A stretch of 64,000 nt of DNA. Source: Sarcomyxa edulis (Eukaryota; Basidiomycota; Agaricomycetes; Agaricales; Mycenaceae). Both the position numbers and the translations under genes were made by a program. Positions 10,917-21,668 of this stretch are shown here, piece by piece (position 1 is the stretch's first letter; every line of letters starts with the position of its first letter). Below the pieces are notes generated by a model, which had not been told where the DNA came from, did no database searches, and worked only from the letters and a program-made list of their open reading frames with translations. The DNA is taken from positions 620,001 through 684,000 of the forward strand of contig QUOL01000016.1 of assembly GCA_009761415.1 (NCBI GenBank), read 5' to 3'.

Positions 10917-13900
10917 TAACACCATAACTTGGGGAACAAGAGCCAGTACTAACAGCGACCGTACGTCGAATTTGAACGATATATATATATGTCCTTTCTA
11001 TTTTACTTTTCTGCACATGCCTAGGATTCTTTTCCACACACCACGGCGGTAGTAGTCCCTCACGATTTCGAAATAAATCTGCGCTTTCGATCCTCTCGAT
11101 CGGCGGTTGGGTTTGTCCCCACCGGGAGGCCCGCCATCAGTTTTTGTCTAGCCGAGGCGCGTCGATCACATGCTCGGCTGGGCAACCATACGTTCTATGA
11201 CTTGGGCAACTCTCACAGATATCTGTCCTCGTATTACGGTATGCAATCACACAACATTCGTATTCCGCCGGCGGGTTAGAACCGAGACAATGACACTCAT
11301 GAAAGCAATCACAAATTTGCTCACTCTGAGTCCTTCTTTCGCGAAAGAGCTCGGTCCCATCCACATTACTTCTGCCAACAATTAACTTTTGTAACAGAAG
11401 TCTAGAGTCTAGATCCCATCCCTCACGCCCTTGTCCATCAGATCTCCCCCTCGAAAACGTTGCTTCCGACCATCACCGTAGTGTTACTACTGTATATCCG
11501 ATGGTATGTCAGTCAGTAAGCCCTACCTTCAGTGCGTGCGTGATATAAAATTAACACTCTTCCCTCTTCCTTAGGGGCTCACCCACCTAAGCGCAGTAAA
11601 AAGTGAGTTTCCCTCTCTCCCTTCGAGAAAGTAGTTCTCGAAAAAACCAAAATACGACAAAGATTCTCACACCCGGTGCCTAGCTTCGACTGCCTATGCG
11701 TGTACTTCACGCATAGCCTGCGAAGATACAATGATTCGGGTTTACGCAACCTTCGATCTTTCTCACCCAACAGAACATCTAGTTGTTTAAAGGTATCAAA
11801 AAATCACGAAAAAAAATCGGGAACAGAGAAGACAGATCGACCTCTCGGGGAGCGGGCAGCCTGTCGCCACCGCCGAGGAAGCCTCCGAGTTCATCTCCCC
11901 CCAAACCCATGATGGAGAAGCCTCACCGTGGGCACACATGCAAAACAGAAATAGACAATCAGCTTACTAGTTACTGTGGAGGGATTCCCGTACAGATATC
12001 ACTGTAGCTTATTGGTACGTGCAGCTTGATCGACCGCAATAACTTCACTTGTTATGAACAGACATCGATGCAGACCGCTTCATCTCGTGTTGGATGATGG
12101 CTTTTCATATCCTTCGACCGACCATCAGTCCGTCTCAAGCTTAACAACCCTGGGTGTGGTTTTGTTAGACTGCGCACCCTCGTCTCTATGAGCTTCTTCT
12201 ACAAGCACATGTACATGCCTATCAGTTTGTACCCTGGCCTTCTAAGACCGCTAGATGGCCAGTTAGCTAGCAAGGGCGGGTCCATCGATCGAAATCGACT
12301 CTATCCATGACTTGCTTTTCTTGTCTCGGTAAAGTACAATCCCATCACAATGCGTTCTTCTGTCCTTATTTTTGCGTTGGCAGCACAGGATTCAATCAAG
12401 GCTGTCATCACGGTTAAGATCCAGCCATCTTGGGGGTGTACACAGTATGAATTCTTCCGTCAACATAATGCTAGTATTCCACTTGTCTCTCAGTTCTTCT
12501 CCCTTCGACGCCACCATGCTCTTGTCTGTCTGCTGAACTCCCTGATTGTGGTATGTACGGTAATCTCTATTCTAAGGATGTGGACGTGACTTGATCTTGT
12601 GCTAAGTATAACGTATGTGTGGGTCTTTCGAGGAACCGCGAGGAGGGCGAGGGTTCGCACGCGCAGAAAGTGCAACCAACGTCCGCCGGTATCATGACGA
12701 GGTCAGAACGAAGGTTCTATCTCCATGCTTTCGCATAGAACAAAGACCTCGACTCGACTCGGGTGCGGGTTGCTACTACTTGAGGCTCGGGCCCGACCCT
12801 CAGGCTTGAGCACAGTAGTCTCGACGTGGTGTGCTGATGGAGGTTACACGAACACGTACGGTGAGAAGGGATGCAATGAAATTAGACAATGGCTAGACAA
12901 GGAAGAATTCGAAGGGATAAGCCAGAGTTTATACTTGATACAGTATACAGTATTATTATATTTAAGAACTACGTTACGGAGTAACAAAGATGCCCTGATG
13001 GGAGAGACTAGGGAGACTGGTCCAGCGGCGGGGCGGGTCTGGACCGTTCGGGGATGGGGGTTTGTGGACTGGTAGGAAGCGTCGATGTACGACGCGGTGA
13101 GTCTGGGAAGAAGAGGGTTAGCACGGTGGTTACCTGTCCTAGGGGTACTTTATTTGGGGGATGTGCGCTGCCGAGAGCGCTTAGATCTGGGGTGACAATG
13201 ACAGGATTTGCGGTTAGTTGGAAATCGAGAAGGAAGAGTTAGTGAGGGCGGGATAGGTGATACCGGTAAAGACATCAATCAGAGAGTTGAGGCTAGCAGC
13301 GACGAACGTGAACGTGATGATGAAATTCTGGCGGGGAAGATGGAGAAAAAAAAGGGTGATTGCTAGCTCGGGTTTCTATTTTATTACCATATATACGATT
13401 ATGAGTCACTACAGTCACTGCGAACATTCACTGTGAGTTCATGTATATTCGCACTGTTTCGCTGAGGAGGAATAGCCGACGATTGGAGAGATCGCGTAGA
13501 TGACTGTGAGAGAAGGGGGGCCTGTCACACGTCCATTGTACTGCAGCAGGGTCACGCAAGGGGTCACGCAGCACCACCTCCTGGCACCTCCTGGCCAAGA
13601 AGATACAACGCTGATCTGAGCAGCTGAGGTAGCAGCTAGTAGCCGCTGGTATCCGCTTAATGGCAGGTGGTATCTGCGGTATTGGAGGGGCACCGAGGCA
13701 GACGGATTATCGGAATAAAAGAATTAAAAATCAGCCCAAAAAGGAAATTGAGGAGAATTGAATTGGTCGCGACATGGGATCCAAATCAGGACAGCCGGAT
13801 CTGGCCAGATTCGTCGCGAAGATCCCATTTGACCCAAAACTCTGGCGCGGTTCTCCATATAAGCATCCCTCTTTCCTTCCCTTCTCCTCCTCCTCCCTCC

Positions 13901-13944
13901 CTCCAACCATCTATCCAACGAAACCAACTAACCATCTGCTACCC
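10917..13944. other. Gene-poor region
   Basis: About 3 kb without a supportable gene. Short frames occur on both strands, but none shows family motifs or clean exon chaining. A frame from 12350 begins like a signal peptide (MRSSVLIFALAAQ) but soon loses plausibility. An open stretch at about 11783-12007 is Lys/Pro/Ser-rich and probably chance. There are poly-A tracts near 11803-11818 and an (AT) run at 10980-10989. No inverted-repeat element or transposase motif was seen. It may hold the long upstream region of the Ecl1-like gene. Confidence 0.5.
13855..13944 (+). promoter_or_regulatory. TATA-like element and pyrimidine block upstream of the Ecl1-like gene
   Basis: An ATATAA-like box (about 13857-13862) is followed by a dense C/T tract (about 13866-13920) ending some 25 bases before the ATG at 13945. 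This order is common in fungal core promoters. No transcript start is known. Confidence 0.45.
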
Positions 13945-14891
13945 ATGGACGGCGACACTGAATGGTGCTTGGCTTGCGAACGTCGCAACTTTGTATGTTC
14001 ATTTCCCCCCATTCTTCCCCGCTTTCTACCCCCCTGACACCTTCACAGAATACCACAGACGCATACTGCTCTCCCAAGTGTCGTGGTCAAGAACAACCAC
14101 CCATTCACCGTTACATCGACGATACTTCTGATTCCTACTCGGATGACGACGTTCTCTGCTATCACGAGATACACGATCTTCCTAACAAGTCGACGTCTCA
14201 CTGGGTCGGTAATGGCTCCGCAGGTATCGCTGCTTGGGCTGCCAACGTAACACCTGGCGCACCATCAATTCCACCGAACAACATCTATCGCAACAGTTCT
14301 GCCTATCTCGCGCCAAAACTCCTACTCCCTCATAAGCGTCCTATCGCACCAACTCTATCCATGTCTGTGTCGCACCCTGAGCCTCCACACCCATCGCTCC
14401 CTATCCTAACTCCCCAGCAGCACATAGCCTCATTATCCTTATCATCCTCTGGGGACGGTGGAAGCACCCTCACCGACCCATTCATCGCAACCCCATCCTC
14501 TGCTTCCGTCCCACACAATTCTGGCCATTACCAGAGCGGTGTACTCGGTGCTTTGGCGACTCATGTTAAATCATGGGTCAAACCCAATCAGCCATCACCT
14601 CCTTCCTCCACAAACAAAAAACCTCGCGTCGTCGCTAAGCACGGCGAATCCTCCCACCAAAAATTTCGTTCAGACGCAGTTTGCGTCGTCTCACCCTCTC
14701 TTTCATCTGATGGCTCGTCGGATGACGATTACCTCTGGGTTGCCCCAAAGGCTGCTGCGAAAGATAAGTTATCTCGTGCAGCTCCCGTTGAACATCCACG
14801 AGGTCGCCTCGCTGTCGAAATTCCTCTCGCCGTCCGAGACGATCACCCGGCGTATAGATCTCGGGGGAGGAAACTCTCTAGGGCATGTTGA
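13945..14891 (+). CDS. Ecl1-like zinc-binding protein
   Basis: The N-terminus reads MDGDTEWCLACERRNF, then a 56-bp intron (13993-14048), then NTTDAYCSPKCRGQE. This gives C-x2-C followed by C-x3-C, the short zinc-binding signature of the fungal Ecl1/2/3 family. Those proteins are linked to stationary-phase survival and chronological lifespan in fission yeast (known for the family; not shown here). The rest, about 290 residues, is Ser/Pro-rich and disordered. It has an acidic patch (DDTSDSYSDDDV), a C-terminal acidic motif (SSDGSSDDDYLWVAPK) and a basic end (RGRKLSRAC). The last two features resemble the conserved C-terminal block of basidiomycete relatives (inference). The ATG gives the zinc motif at its normal place at the extreme N-terminus. 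Family membership rests on the Cys pattern alone, so confidence is moderate. Confidence 0.6.
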
Positions 14892-17800
14892 CGACCCGGC
14901 CACTTTTTTTTATAATCCCTGCTTCTCCCGCTCCCGCTCTCTCTCAACTTAGACGTATTTCTTTCTCATTCGCTTCGATATCTCGACATGCACTGGAACC
15001 CACTTCTCCCGTCTCACTACCATCCTCACAGACGACCTCAAAAGGCGTTCCCATGACCACTCCCTGACTGCAATTTCTGGACTCATATCTCACTCCCTGC
15101 AATATTCCATTCTGGCTTTATCTCTCTCTGTCTCGCTATCCTAGCAGTTTACCCCATCCACTCCCCAACCCCAATACCCTTACCCTCCTTGGTCCATTGA
15201 CTCTTCTTATCCCCACTCCACCTCCACCACCTTTTCTATACTTACGAAGAAGACCAAAAAAAAAGATCATCACCCACACACTCCCTCTTATTTACCCCGT
15301 CTGTTTTCTACTACTACTAGTACTCTATGCAGCCCCATCCATCTAGACATCACCGTTTGTGTACTTTATCATCCTCTGTACCACTTGTACCCCCGTCCTG
15401 CAAGCTTTGCCTTGAACACGTTGTTTCGATGATCGAAAGAACTTTATTTTGAGAACGAATGAATTTCAAGAACTCGCATCCTGAAAACGTTCCTTCCTGA
15501 GCTTGATCTGACTCGGAAAAAGTCCCGAGTGACAGACCAACTCATTCTTAACCTCGTTCTAAAGTCCTTGTACGAACGAGAAGCCAAAGTTTCGCGGAAA
15601 AGAGAGTGGATTTGTGTGTGTCCTCCTGATCCACCAGACCGCCCTACCCCTTCGCCCATGGACCCTCTGGCTCTGAGAATTCTCGAGCTTGTATATAAGA
15701 TTTGATGATGATGGAGGCGGTGGTCTAGTGCTATACTTAAGGCCTCTTCTTCCAGGAGAGAGGTTCTTTGTTCTGCTGACAAGGCATAGGATAAACCTGC
15801 TGAACAGAAACACCGTACGTACGCAGCCATCTGGTACCGTGAACCTTCGAAGTCTTTGAATATCGCGAGGGCTCTGCCCATATTTTGCTTCCATGTCTTA
15901 TTTCTTTTTTCACATTCTTGGCCTTTGGGATGCCTGGAGGCCGTCGGCACCATCGGCTGCGTGTGGGGTTTTGGGACCTTGGCCAAGGCGAAGACGCGGA
16001 CGCGGACGGCATGGGACTAAATCCTGGACGGCAGGATATATTTGCGAATAACAAGTATTTAGTGCCATAGTAGTGCCTACATGCCAGGTAACAAGGTCCC
16101 AAACCCAAGAGGGGCTTATCTGTGTTATCGATAAGCTGTTTTTCTTCCAGAAGCCAGCCCATCATGTCTATATGACATGTTTCGGTTTTCGTGCCAATCG
16201 CGACATGATTCAGAATCACACCTCCCAACCAACGTGAAGAACGTTCGCCATCTTATCGGTACCCCGTATGTTATCGTTATTGATAGATAAGTTAGCTTTT
16301 GAGATTCTCCTTGGATACAGCTGCCTACTACTACTGCCACCTCCACGGGACCCTCGCAGGTTTTTGACGATGTATCGCAATAAAAAAGGTACGATAGGCG
16401 TTGGATAGGCAAGAATATCTCGCGCGTGCATATGACCTTGCTGGTTTCGGTGTGATGCACGCCAAAAGATCAGAATTTAGACTGGGCGAGGACACATGTT
16501 TTGCTCATGGGGCCCGTAGATAGATCATGGCGTTGTCCCATTGTCCTAGGAGGAAAGAGGCTACGAAGGGCCGAGGAACCAGTCTGACACCACCCATCAC
16601 GTACCATTTATTGACATTATTATGCGATCGGTGTAGCCTACCATCTCAGGGGAAGAGTCAGCAAAAAGTATAGCACTTGGGGACCAGACGAGTCTGACGA
16701 GACATCAGACTTGTATACCTTTTCTAGACTTGGGAGTTGGGACTAAAAAGCTATTAAAAACATCTCATTTGAGAGCGGAGCATCGGACCCGCAAGTATGC
16801 TCCCGCGAAGTCGAGAATCTATTTTTCTTTTACTTTCATCATCATCATTAACGCGTCCTGGGACCTTGAAGGGCCTGTGTAGAGCCGCTAGAAGCTAAGC
16901 TTATTCTAAATTCTGACCAGTTGACCGACCTACCGTCCTAATATCGACTCATGATCGTATTCGTCGATTATCACGCCATCACTACAAGCAGAGCAGAAAA
17001 CAGGCTACCAAGGTGCGGGTCCAGGCCAATTATGATTCAGGACGTGGATCCTAGGATCCGGGGGTTGGTTGTTGATATTACAGAATGAGGATGACGCCTC
17101 AAGTCGGTAGAGGCTCCCCTCCTAGTGTGATGTCTGTCACGATCGCCACTTGAGGTGTTGGTTGCGCAGTGCTGAGCTGGTGGCAGCCCTCCACCGGGTC
17201 CGAATACGTCGCAGTTGCGTCGCAGAAGGCGGTGGTACCCAGTGGGGGTAACTACTGCTACTAGTACTGTAAACTGAAAATGGTCTAGCGGCGAGAGTGC
17301 TTATCTTATTGCACCCCGAAGCTTAAAAGACCGGAGGATGACATCAAGTATATTCCGGATTGAGATGTTGTCCGACTTTTGAGGATGAAACTAGCGCCCG
17401 CAACAGAGAAAACAAATCATACTCAGTACCCATTAGGAGACAATCCAAGGCTGACAGACATAATGCACTGTGACTTGCGTGACTTGCATGTGACTCGACA
17501 TTTATTGGGTCACCGGAAGCAGAACTGAATAACCGGGCAAAGAGCGCTCAAGTCGGTATGTTCGACTTTTGTCGACTTTTGTTCGTGCCTTCTGTTAACG
17601 CCCCCATCAATGCCAGTCAGTGGCGACAAATATATATGAGCATGAGGATTACATGACTACTAGTGGGGACCCACCAGTTTTCCCGAAGAGCAAATTTTTG
17701 TGGTGGAACAGGTTGAGAACAGGCATCGATGGCATCGATGAGTGGAGAATGCGCCAGTACGTACTCGGTGCATGCTCAGAAAGGTGGAAAACACGTTTAT

Positions 17801-18404
17801 TCGTCGACAAGAAGCCAAGGTGCTGTATCGTATACGTAGATCCTGAATCTCATGCACGTTGTGTTGTGGCTTGATCGTGGAATACCTCATGATTCAGTGA
17901 GAAATTTAGAAAATCTATGGGACGAAGCTCAAGTTTAGTCTGAAATCAAGTGAGCCAAACACTGGACGCTCACCGTCGGTACTTGGCTAACGAGTTGCCA
18001 ATATTGATCAGGTTCGTCGACGAATTCCGAATAAATTATTAACGCGGCCCTCGACCAGCGAAGCTAGTAAATGAAGCAGGGTTCACGAATTTCAAAAGAA
18101 GCATATAGACACCGGTCTTAAGCAGCGTTGCAGCGTTGAAACCACTGCGCTCGATCAGAACCCTGTATCAGGTATGGGCCAAGATCCGTACGCGTATTCA
18201 AGGGCTATAGACAAGCAGTCGAACGACCATCATCATTTGTAGTGGAAACTGACAAAAATCAATGCCGCAATTTTATCTTGGTTGAACAAACTTACAAACC
18301 ATAACCTACGTCGTCGCTTGAAGCGTATGAGATCGATTATACCTTCCTTTTCGCACACAAAAAAACAGACCAGAGAACACCAAGATTACAAAAGTTCAGA
18401 ATGA
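14892..18404. other. Gene-poor region, C/T-rich at its start
   Basis: The first about 450 bases after the Ecl1-like stop are strongly C/T-rich and probably 3' UTR. From 15.4 to 18.4 kb, open frames on the minus strand (for example 15737-16228) show no domain, no biased codon pattern and no convincing splice chain. Short direct repeats occur at 17466-17495 (gtgacttgc units) and 17563-17585 (ttcgacttttg / tcgacttttg). I see no gene, RNA gene or transposon that I can support. Confidence 0.5.
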
Positions 18405-19186
18405 TCACTGTGGAGGCTGGAACCTGGTACGAGAAGTAGGGTAAGAGGAGGCTGCCTATGAAGGCGTGACATAGGGATGCTTACCCTGGAGGAGGCCCTC
18501 CGAAACCAGGAGGGGGCCCGAAAGCCATACCGGGAGGGAAACCGGGCGGTCTGAAGCCTGGTGGAGGACCCGGCATACCTGGTGGTGCAAAAGGCATAGG
18601 AGGACGAGCAAGGGCTGGGGCACCCACTGAAATGGATACGAACATGAGCAAGCAAATTGCATCAAATGGCACAAGGAAGTTTACTCACTGGGAGGCATCA
18701 TTCCCATACCACGACCTGCAGGCATTCCACGACCAGGACCAACGGGAAGCTATAGGTAAAAAAAATCGATTCATGAGCGCGTCAGTAGGAGGTATTCCAC
18801 GAGATCATGCCGATAGCACGTACCACGTTCTTTTTGTCCTCGTCGACAATCGGAGGTGGTCCCTCTACACTCAAGCTGACGACAGTTTCACCCCGCAAGA
18901 TGACCAGGCCAAGGGTCCGTTTCATTTCCTGCTCTGGTGCAGCCTCCTCGCCAGCCTTTTTCTTGGGCCTTACCCGTCTAAACTCTTCGCAATCCGCCAA
19001 AACCAAGTTCATATGTCTGTCAAACGCTAGCATTTGGCCGGTCAGTGCACGACCGTCGTTGATGGTTACTTTCAGTCTCCAGTTGATGAGACCGAGCATT
19101 TTTCCGCCTTTCGATTTTGGAGGAGGCTAGAAGGGGATCAACCATCAGTATGATCTGTCTCAAAGATCGAGGAAGGTGCTCACCAT
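18405..19186 (-). CDS. Small nuclear ribonucleoprotein SmB (Sm core of spliceosomal snRNPs)
   Basis: SmB is one of seven Sm proteins forming the ring on U1, U2, U4 and U5 snRNAs. Sm1 motif: KMLGLINWRLKVTINDGRAL, then GQMLAFDRHMNLVLADCEEF with the family D-x-H-M-N-L core. Sm2 motif: KRTLGLVILRGETVVSLSVE, followed by GPP as in SmB. The C-terminal tail is Pro/Gly/Met-rich (PPGMPGPPPGFRPPGF and similar), normal for SmB/B'. Exon 1 is only the ATG (19184-19186), followed at once by a GT intron. Exon 2 (18824-19126) begins PPPKSKGGK. Further small exons carry PGRGMPAGRGMGMMPP and the Pro-rich tail, and the end is PPPGFQPPQ. It is divergent from nitronate monooxygenase. Identity is firm; tail splice sites are moderately sure. 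Confidence 0.93.
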
Positions 19187-19557
19187 GTTGGTCGACGAGG
19201 TGAACAACGAGGAAAGATTAGAGTTCTCTCAACACCACGAACAAATAACCGTGCGAATATATACCAATCAGTGTGGCGGATCGATTTCACCGGACATCCT
19301 TTCTCCAGAAAATCTCGAAAAGTCGCCAGTCTCATCTCAAAAAATCGCCAATTTCTCCTTCATCTTTTGCAGAAATTATCTGAATATTCCCCTCGTTCTT
19401 GGAGAGCTAGATCCCCCCTCATGCGCGCGTACTCGGTCGGTTTGGTCATCTGCTTCCATCCGGGGCTGGAAGTCTCACAAGAGTAACATCTTGAACCCTT
19501 CCTAAAAAGCTCATGTGAACACCTGTGGGCGTTTATCGCTTCTTCCCAGTTGACACA
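19187..19557. promoter_or_regulatory. Shared divergent promoter region, SmB / nitronate monooxygenase
   Basis: These 371 bp separate two head-to-head start codons and must hold both 5' leaders and promoters. I see no clear TATA box. Runs such as tctcgaaaagtcgcc and ctcaaaaaatcgcc (about 19313-19350) repeat loosely. Confidence 0.6.
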
Positions 19558-20983
19558 ATGACTCCGTTCGAGACGAAATTGACGAAGCTCCTGGGTATGT
19601 CGCAGTACCTACAAGACTGACCTCTGGAGACTTGAGCTTGAGAACCCCATCTTATTTAGACATACGATATCCAATTGTGAGTGCGCCAATGGCCGGGGCT
19701 GCCGGTGGAAGATTGGCTGCCCAAATATCACTCGCTGGCGGCTTCGGTTTTATAGCAGCAGGTGCGACAACATCAACTCTCACCGCTACCATTCTAGATT
19801 TACCGCAGACATACGAAGGTTATAGTACACCAGATGTCTTCAAATACGAGCTATCATTGGCGTGTTTAGAGTTGCCCCTTCATCCTACTCTCATTCACAT
19901 CGGCGTGGGGTTTCTGTGCTGGCTACTCGAGAAGCCGGACTCTCAGGCTCTCGAAGTCTTACAGATCGCCCTGGATAGTGGCGTTCAGGCAGTCTGGTTT
20001 GCTTTTGGAGCTGATATCGGCCGATGGGTGAAATATGTCCGTGAACATGACTCGCGTTCGGATAGGCACGCGACAGTCATATTTGTTCAGTGTTCCTCCG
20101 TGCCAGAAGCACTAGTCGCTATCAGGACCTGGAAGGTGGACGTCGTTGTAGCTCAAGGTATCTTTATCTATATTCCTTGTGTGTCGTATCCCTTACGTTA
20201 ACATTTCAATCGACCTTTTTCAGGCCTTGAATCTGGGGGACACGGTAGTTCATGTGCCGTGTCACTTCTCCCGTTTATTCCAGGCATCCGTACTGAAATA
20301 CCGAATCCTCGTCCATGCATCCTCGCCTGCGGAGGTCTGGCTAACGGATACCAAGTCGCATCCTGCATATATCTTGGAGCAGATGGTGTCGTACTTGGAA
20401 CACGATTTCTATTGACTCCGGAGAGTTTGTACACAGACGCACAGAAGAAGGCTCTCCTGGCTGGTACCACCACCGTGCGGACAAGGGCCTTCGATAAGAT
20501 TATGAATGTTACCGGAATGCCTACTTTAGTGAATGGGAGAGCTTTACGAAACAGTGAATAGCATCTTTATATAGCCCGATGCCGACTCGCAGCTGACCAT
20601 GGAAAAACTGTAGGTACGGTAGATGAATTCGAAAGGGGTATGAACATCGAGGAAATCAGAAAGAAATTCTATGAGGGCGTTCGGAAAGGAGATCCAGATC
20701 GTATGCTCGTGTGGGCTGGAACTGGTAAACTTGCGATGATCATGGATCTTGGTTTCGTTCTAAATGACTGATATAACCTTTTTGTGTTGTAGGTGTCGCG
20801 CTAATGACGGAGATCAAGCCAGCCAAGGTATGGACTCCATGCTCGATGTTGCCATTCCGCCGTAGTACTGAGACGGATTTTATCCGTTAGGATGTTGTCT
20901 ATGAACTAGCTCGTGATGCTGCAGACCATTTATCCAAAAAGCCCGAGAAGTCTCAGCAGCCATCTCAACCATCTGGAGTATAG
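19558..20983 (+). CDS. Nitronate monooxygenase (2-nitropropane dioxygenase family)
   Basis: FMN enzyme that oxidises alkyl nitronates such as propionate-3-nitronate, protecting central metabolism. The start MTPFETKLTKLL is joined by an intron (about 19594-19660) to DIRYPIVSAPMAGAAGG, the usual N-terminal FMN-barrel motif. AAQISLAGGFGFIAAG follows, then VDVVVAQ, spliced to GLESGGHGSS, which holds the family's catalytic histidine. Next come ACGGLANGYQVASCIYLGAD and GVVLGTRFLLTPES, the phosphate-binding region. After RALRN two small introns lead to TVDEFERGMNIEEIRKKFYE, MLVWAGTG and a C-terminal tail ending SQQPSQPSGV. Length and motif order fit the fungal family. It ends tail-to-tail with an orphan biotinyl-domain fragment 89 bp downstream. 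Confidence 0.9.
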
Positions 20984-21071
20984 AATCATTTCTTCCTATC
21001 TGTAATTGTACACTTTGTTCGATCTCTGCGCATTGACACCTGTTCCAGTCTTCGGGGCTCTGGCTATCCAT

Positions 21072-21355
21072 CTACCATTCAATCTCTGCGAGAACGTCTC
21101 CTTCGTTCAAAGAAGTCCCCTTCTTCGCGATATTCTTGACGCGGCCGGTGATAGGTGCGGACACTTGACTCTCAGTCTATTGATGCGGACGATCAGCTGC
21201 AATTCCGCATGCTCACATTTATGTTACTTGTACGCTACCTTGGTAGCAGTCTGAACGGCGAGAAGCACACCCTGAGATACGTTATCTCCCTCCTGGACTT
21301 TCACTTCGCCGACGATTCCTGAGACAGGCGCTTTCACGGACATGACTTGCACCAT
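21072..21355 (-). pseudogene. Orphan biotinyl-domain copy behind pyruvate carboxylase
   Basis: Two exon-like blocks on the same strand as pyruvate carboxylase, about 310 bp past its stop. Block a (21239-21355) reads MVQVMSVKAPVSGIVGEV, then VQEGDNVSQGVLLAVQTATK. A 62-bp GT-AG intron (21177-21238) follows, then block b: TESQVSAPITGRVKNIAKKG and TSLNEGDVLAEIEW stop. Together this is a whole biotinyl domain. The acceptor motif AMKM of the neighbouring enzyme is ATKT here, so the lysine is kept and the flanking Met residues are lost. The intron falls directly after the lysine codon, exactly as in pyruvate carboxylase, which points to duplication of that gene's 3' end. An AG just before the first ATG suggests block a may be an internal exon. 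It could be a relic, alternative 3' exons of pyruvate carboxylase or a small gene; I cannot tell which. Confidence 0.5.
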
Positions 21356-21668
21356 CCTAATTCAATGCTATCTGATCATCCAATGGGTGAGCGATGGGGC
21401 TACGCAAAGGCCGTATATGAACGTACGTGTACAAGTATCAAAATTTCGAGATCGATCCGCGTATACTATAGTGGTTAGAGGCAAGGAGATGCAACTAATT
21501 ATAAAAACATTCAGTATGCCGCGCACGGTTTATATACGGAAGCTCGAAACATGTATATATTGGTTGGTACAAAAGTCAGGACGCGCAGGCGGATACATCA
21601 AGAATAGGTCTAAGTATTACAGTTCTTCTTTCTCAAGTTCGTGATGGGGGGTACTTAGCACGAGTCAT

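Noticed and set aside
12350..12589. Small secreted-protein candidate with a signal-peptide-like start
   Set aside because: Only the first 13 or so residues look right; the rest has no motif, no Cys pattern and no splice partner.
15737..16228. Minus-strand frame of 163 residues
   Set aside because: No family motif, and overlapping frames of similar length suggest chance in a gene-poor region.
17466..17585. Short direct repeats (gtgacttgc; tcgacttttg) as a mobile-element or CRISPR-like array
   Set aside because: Only two or three imperfect units, without regular spacing or flanking elements.
10917..18404. tRNA or 5S rRNA genes in the gene-poor regions
   Set aside because: No B-box-like GGTTCGAATCC with a matching A box and acceptor stem was found by eye; a covariance-model scan would be decisive.
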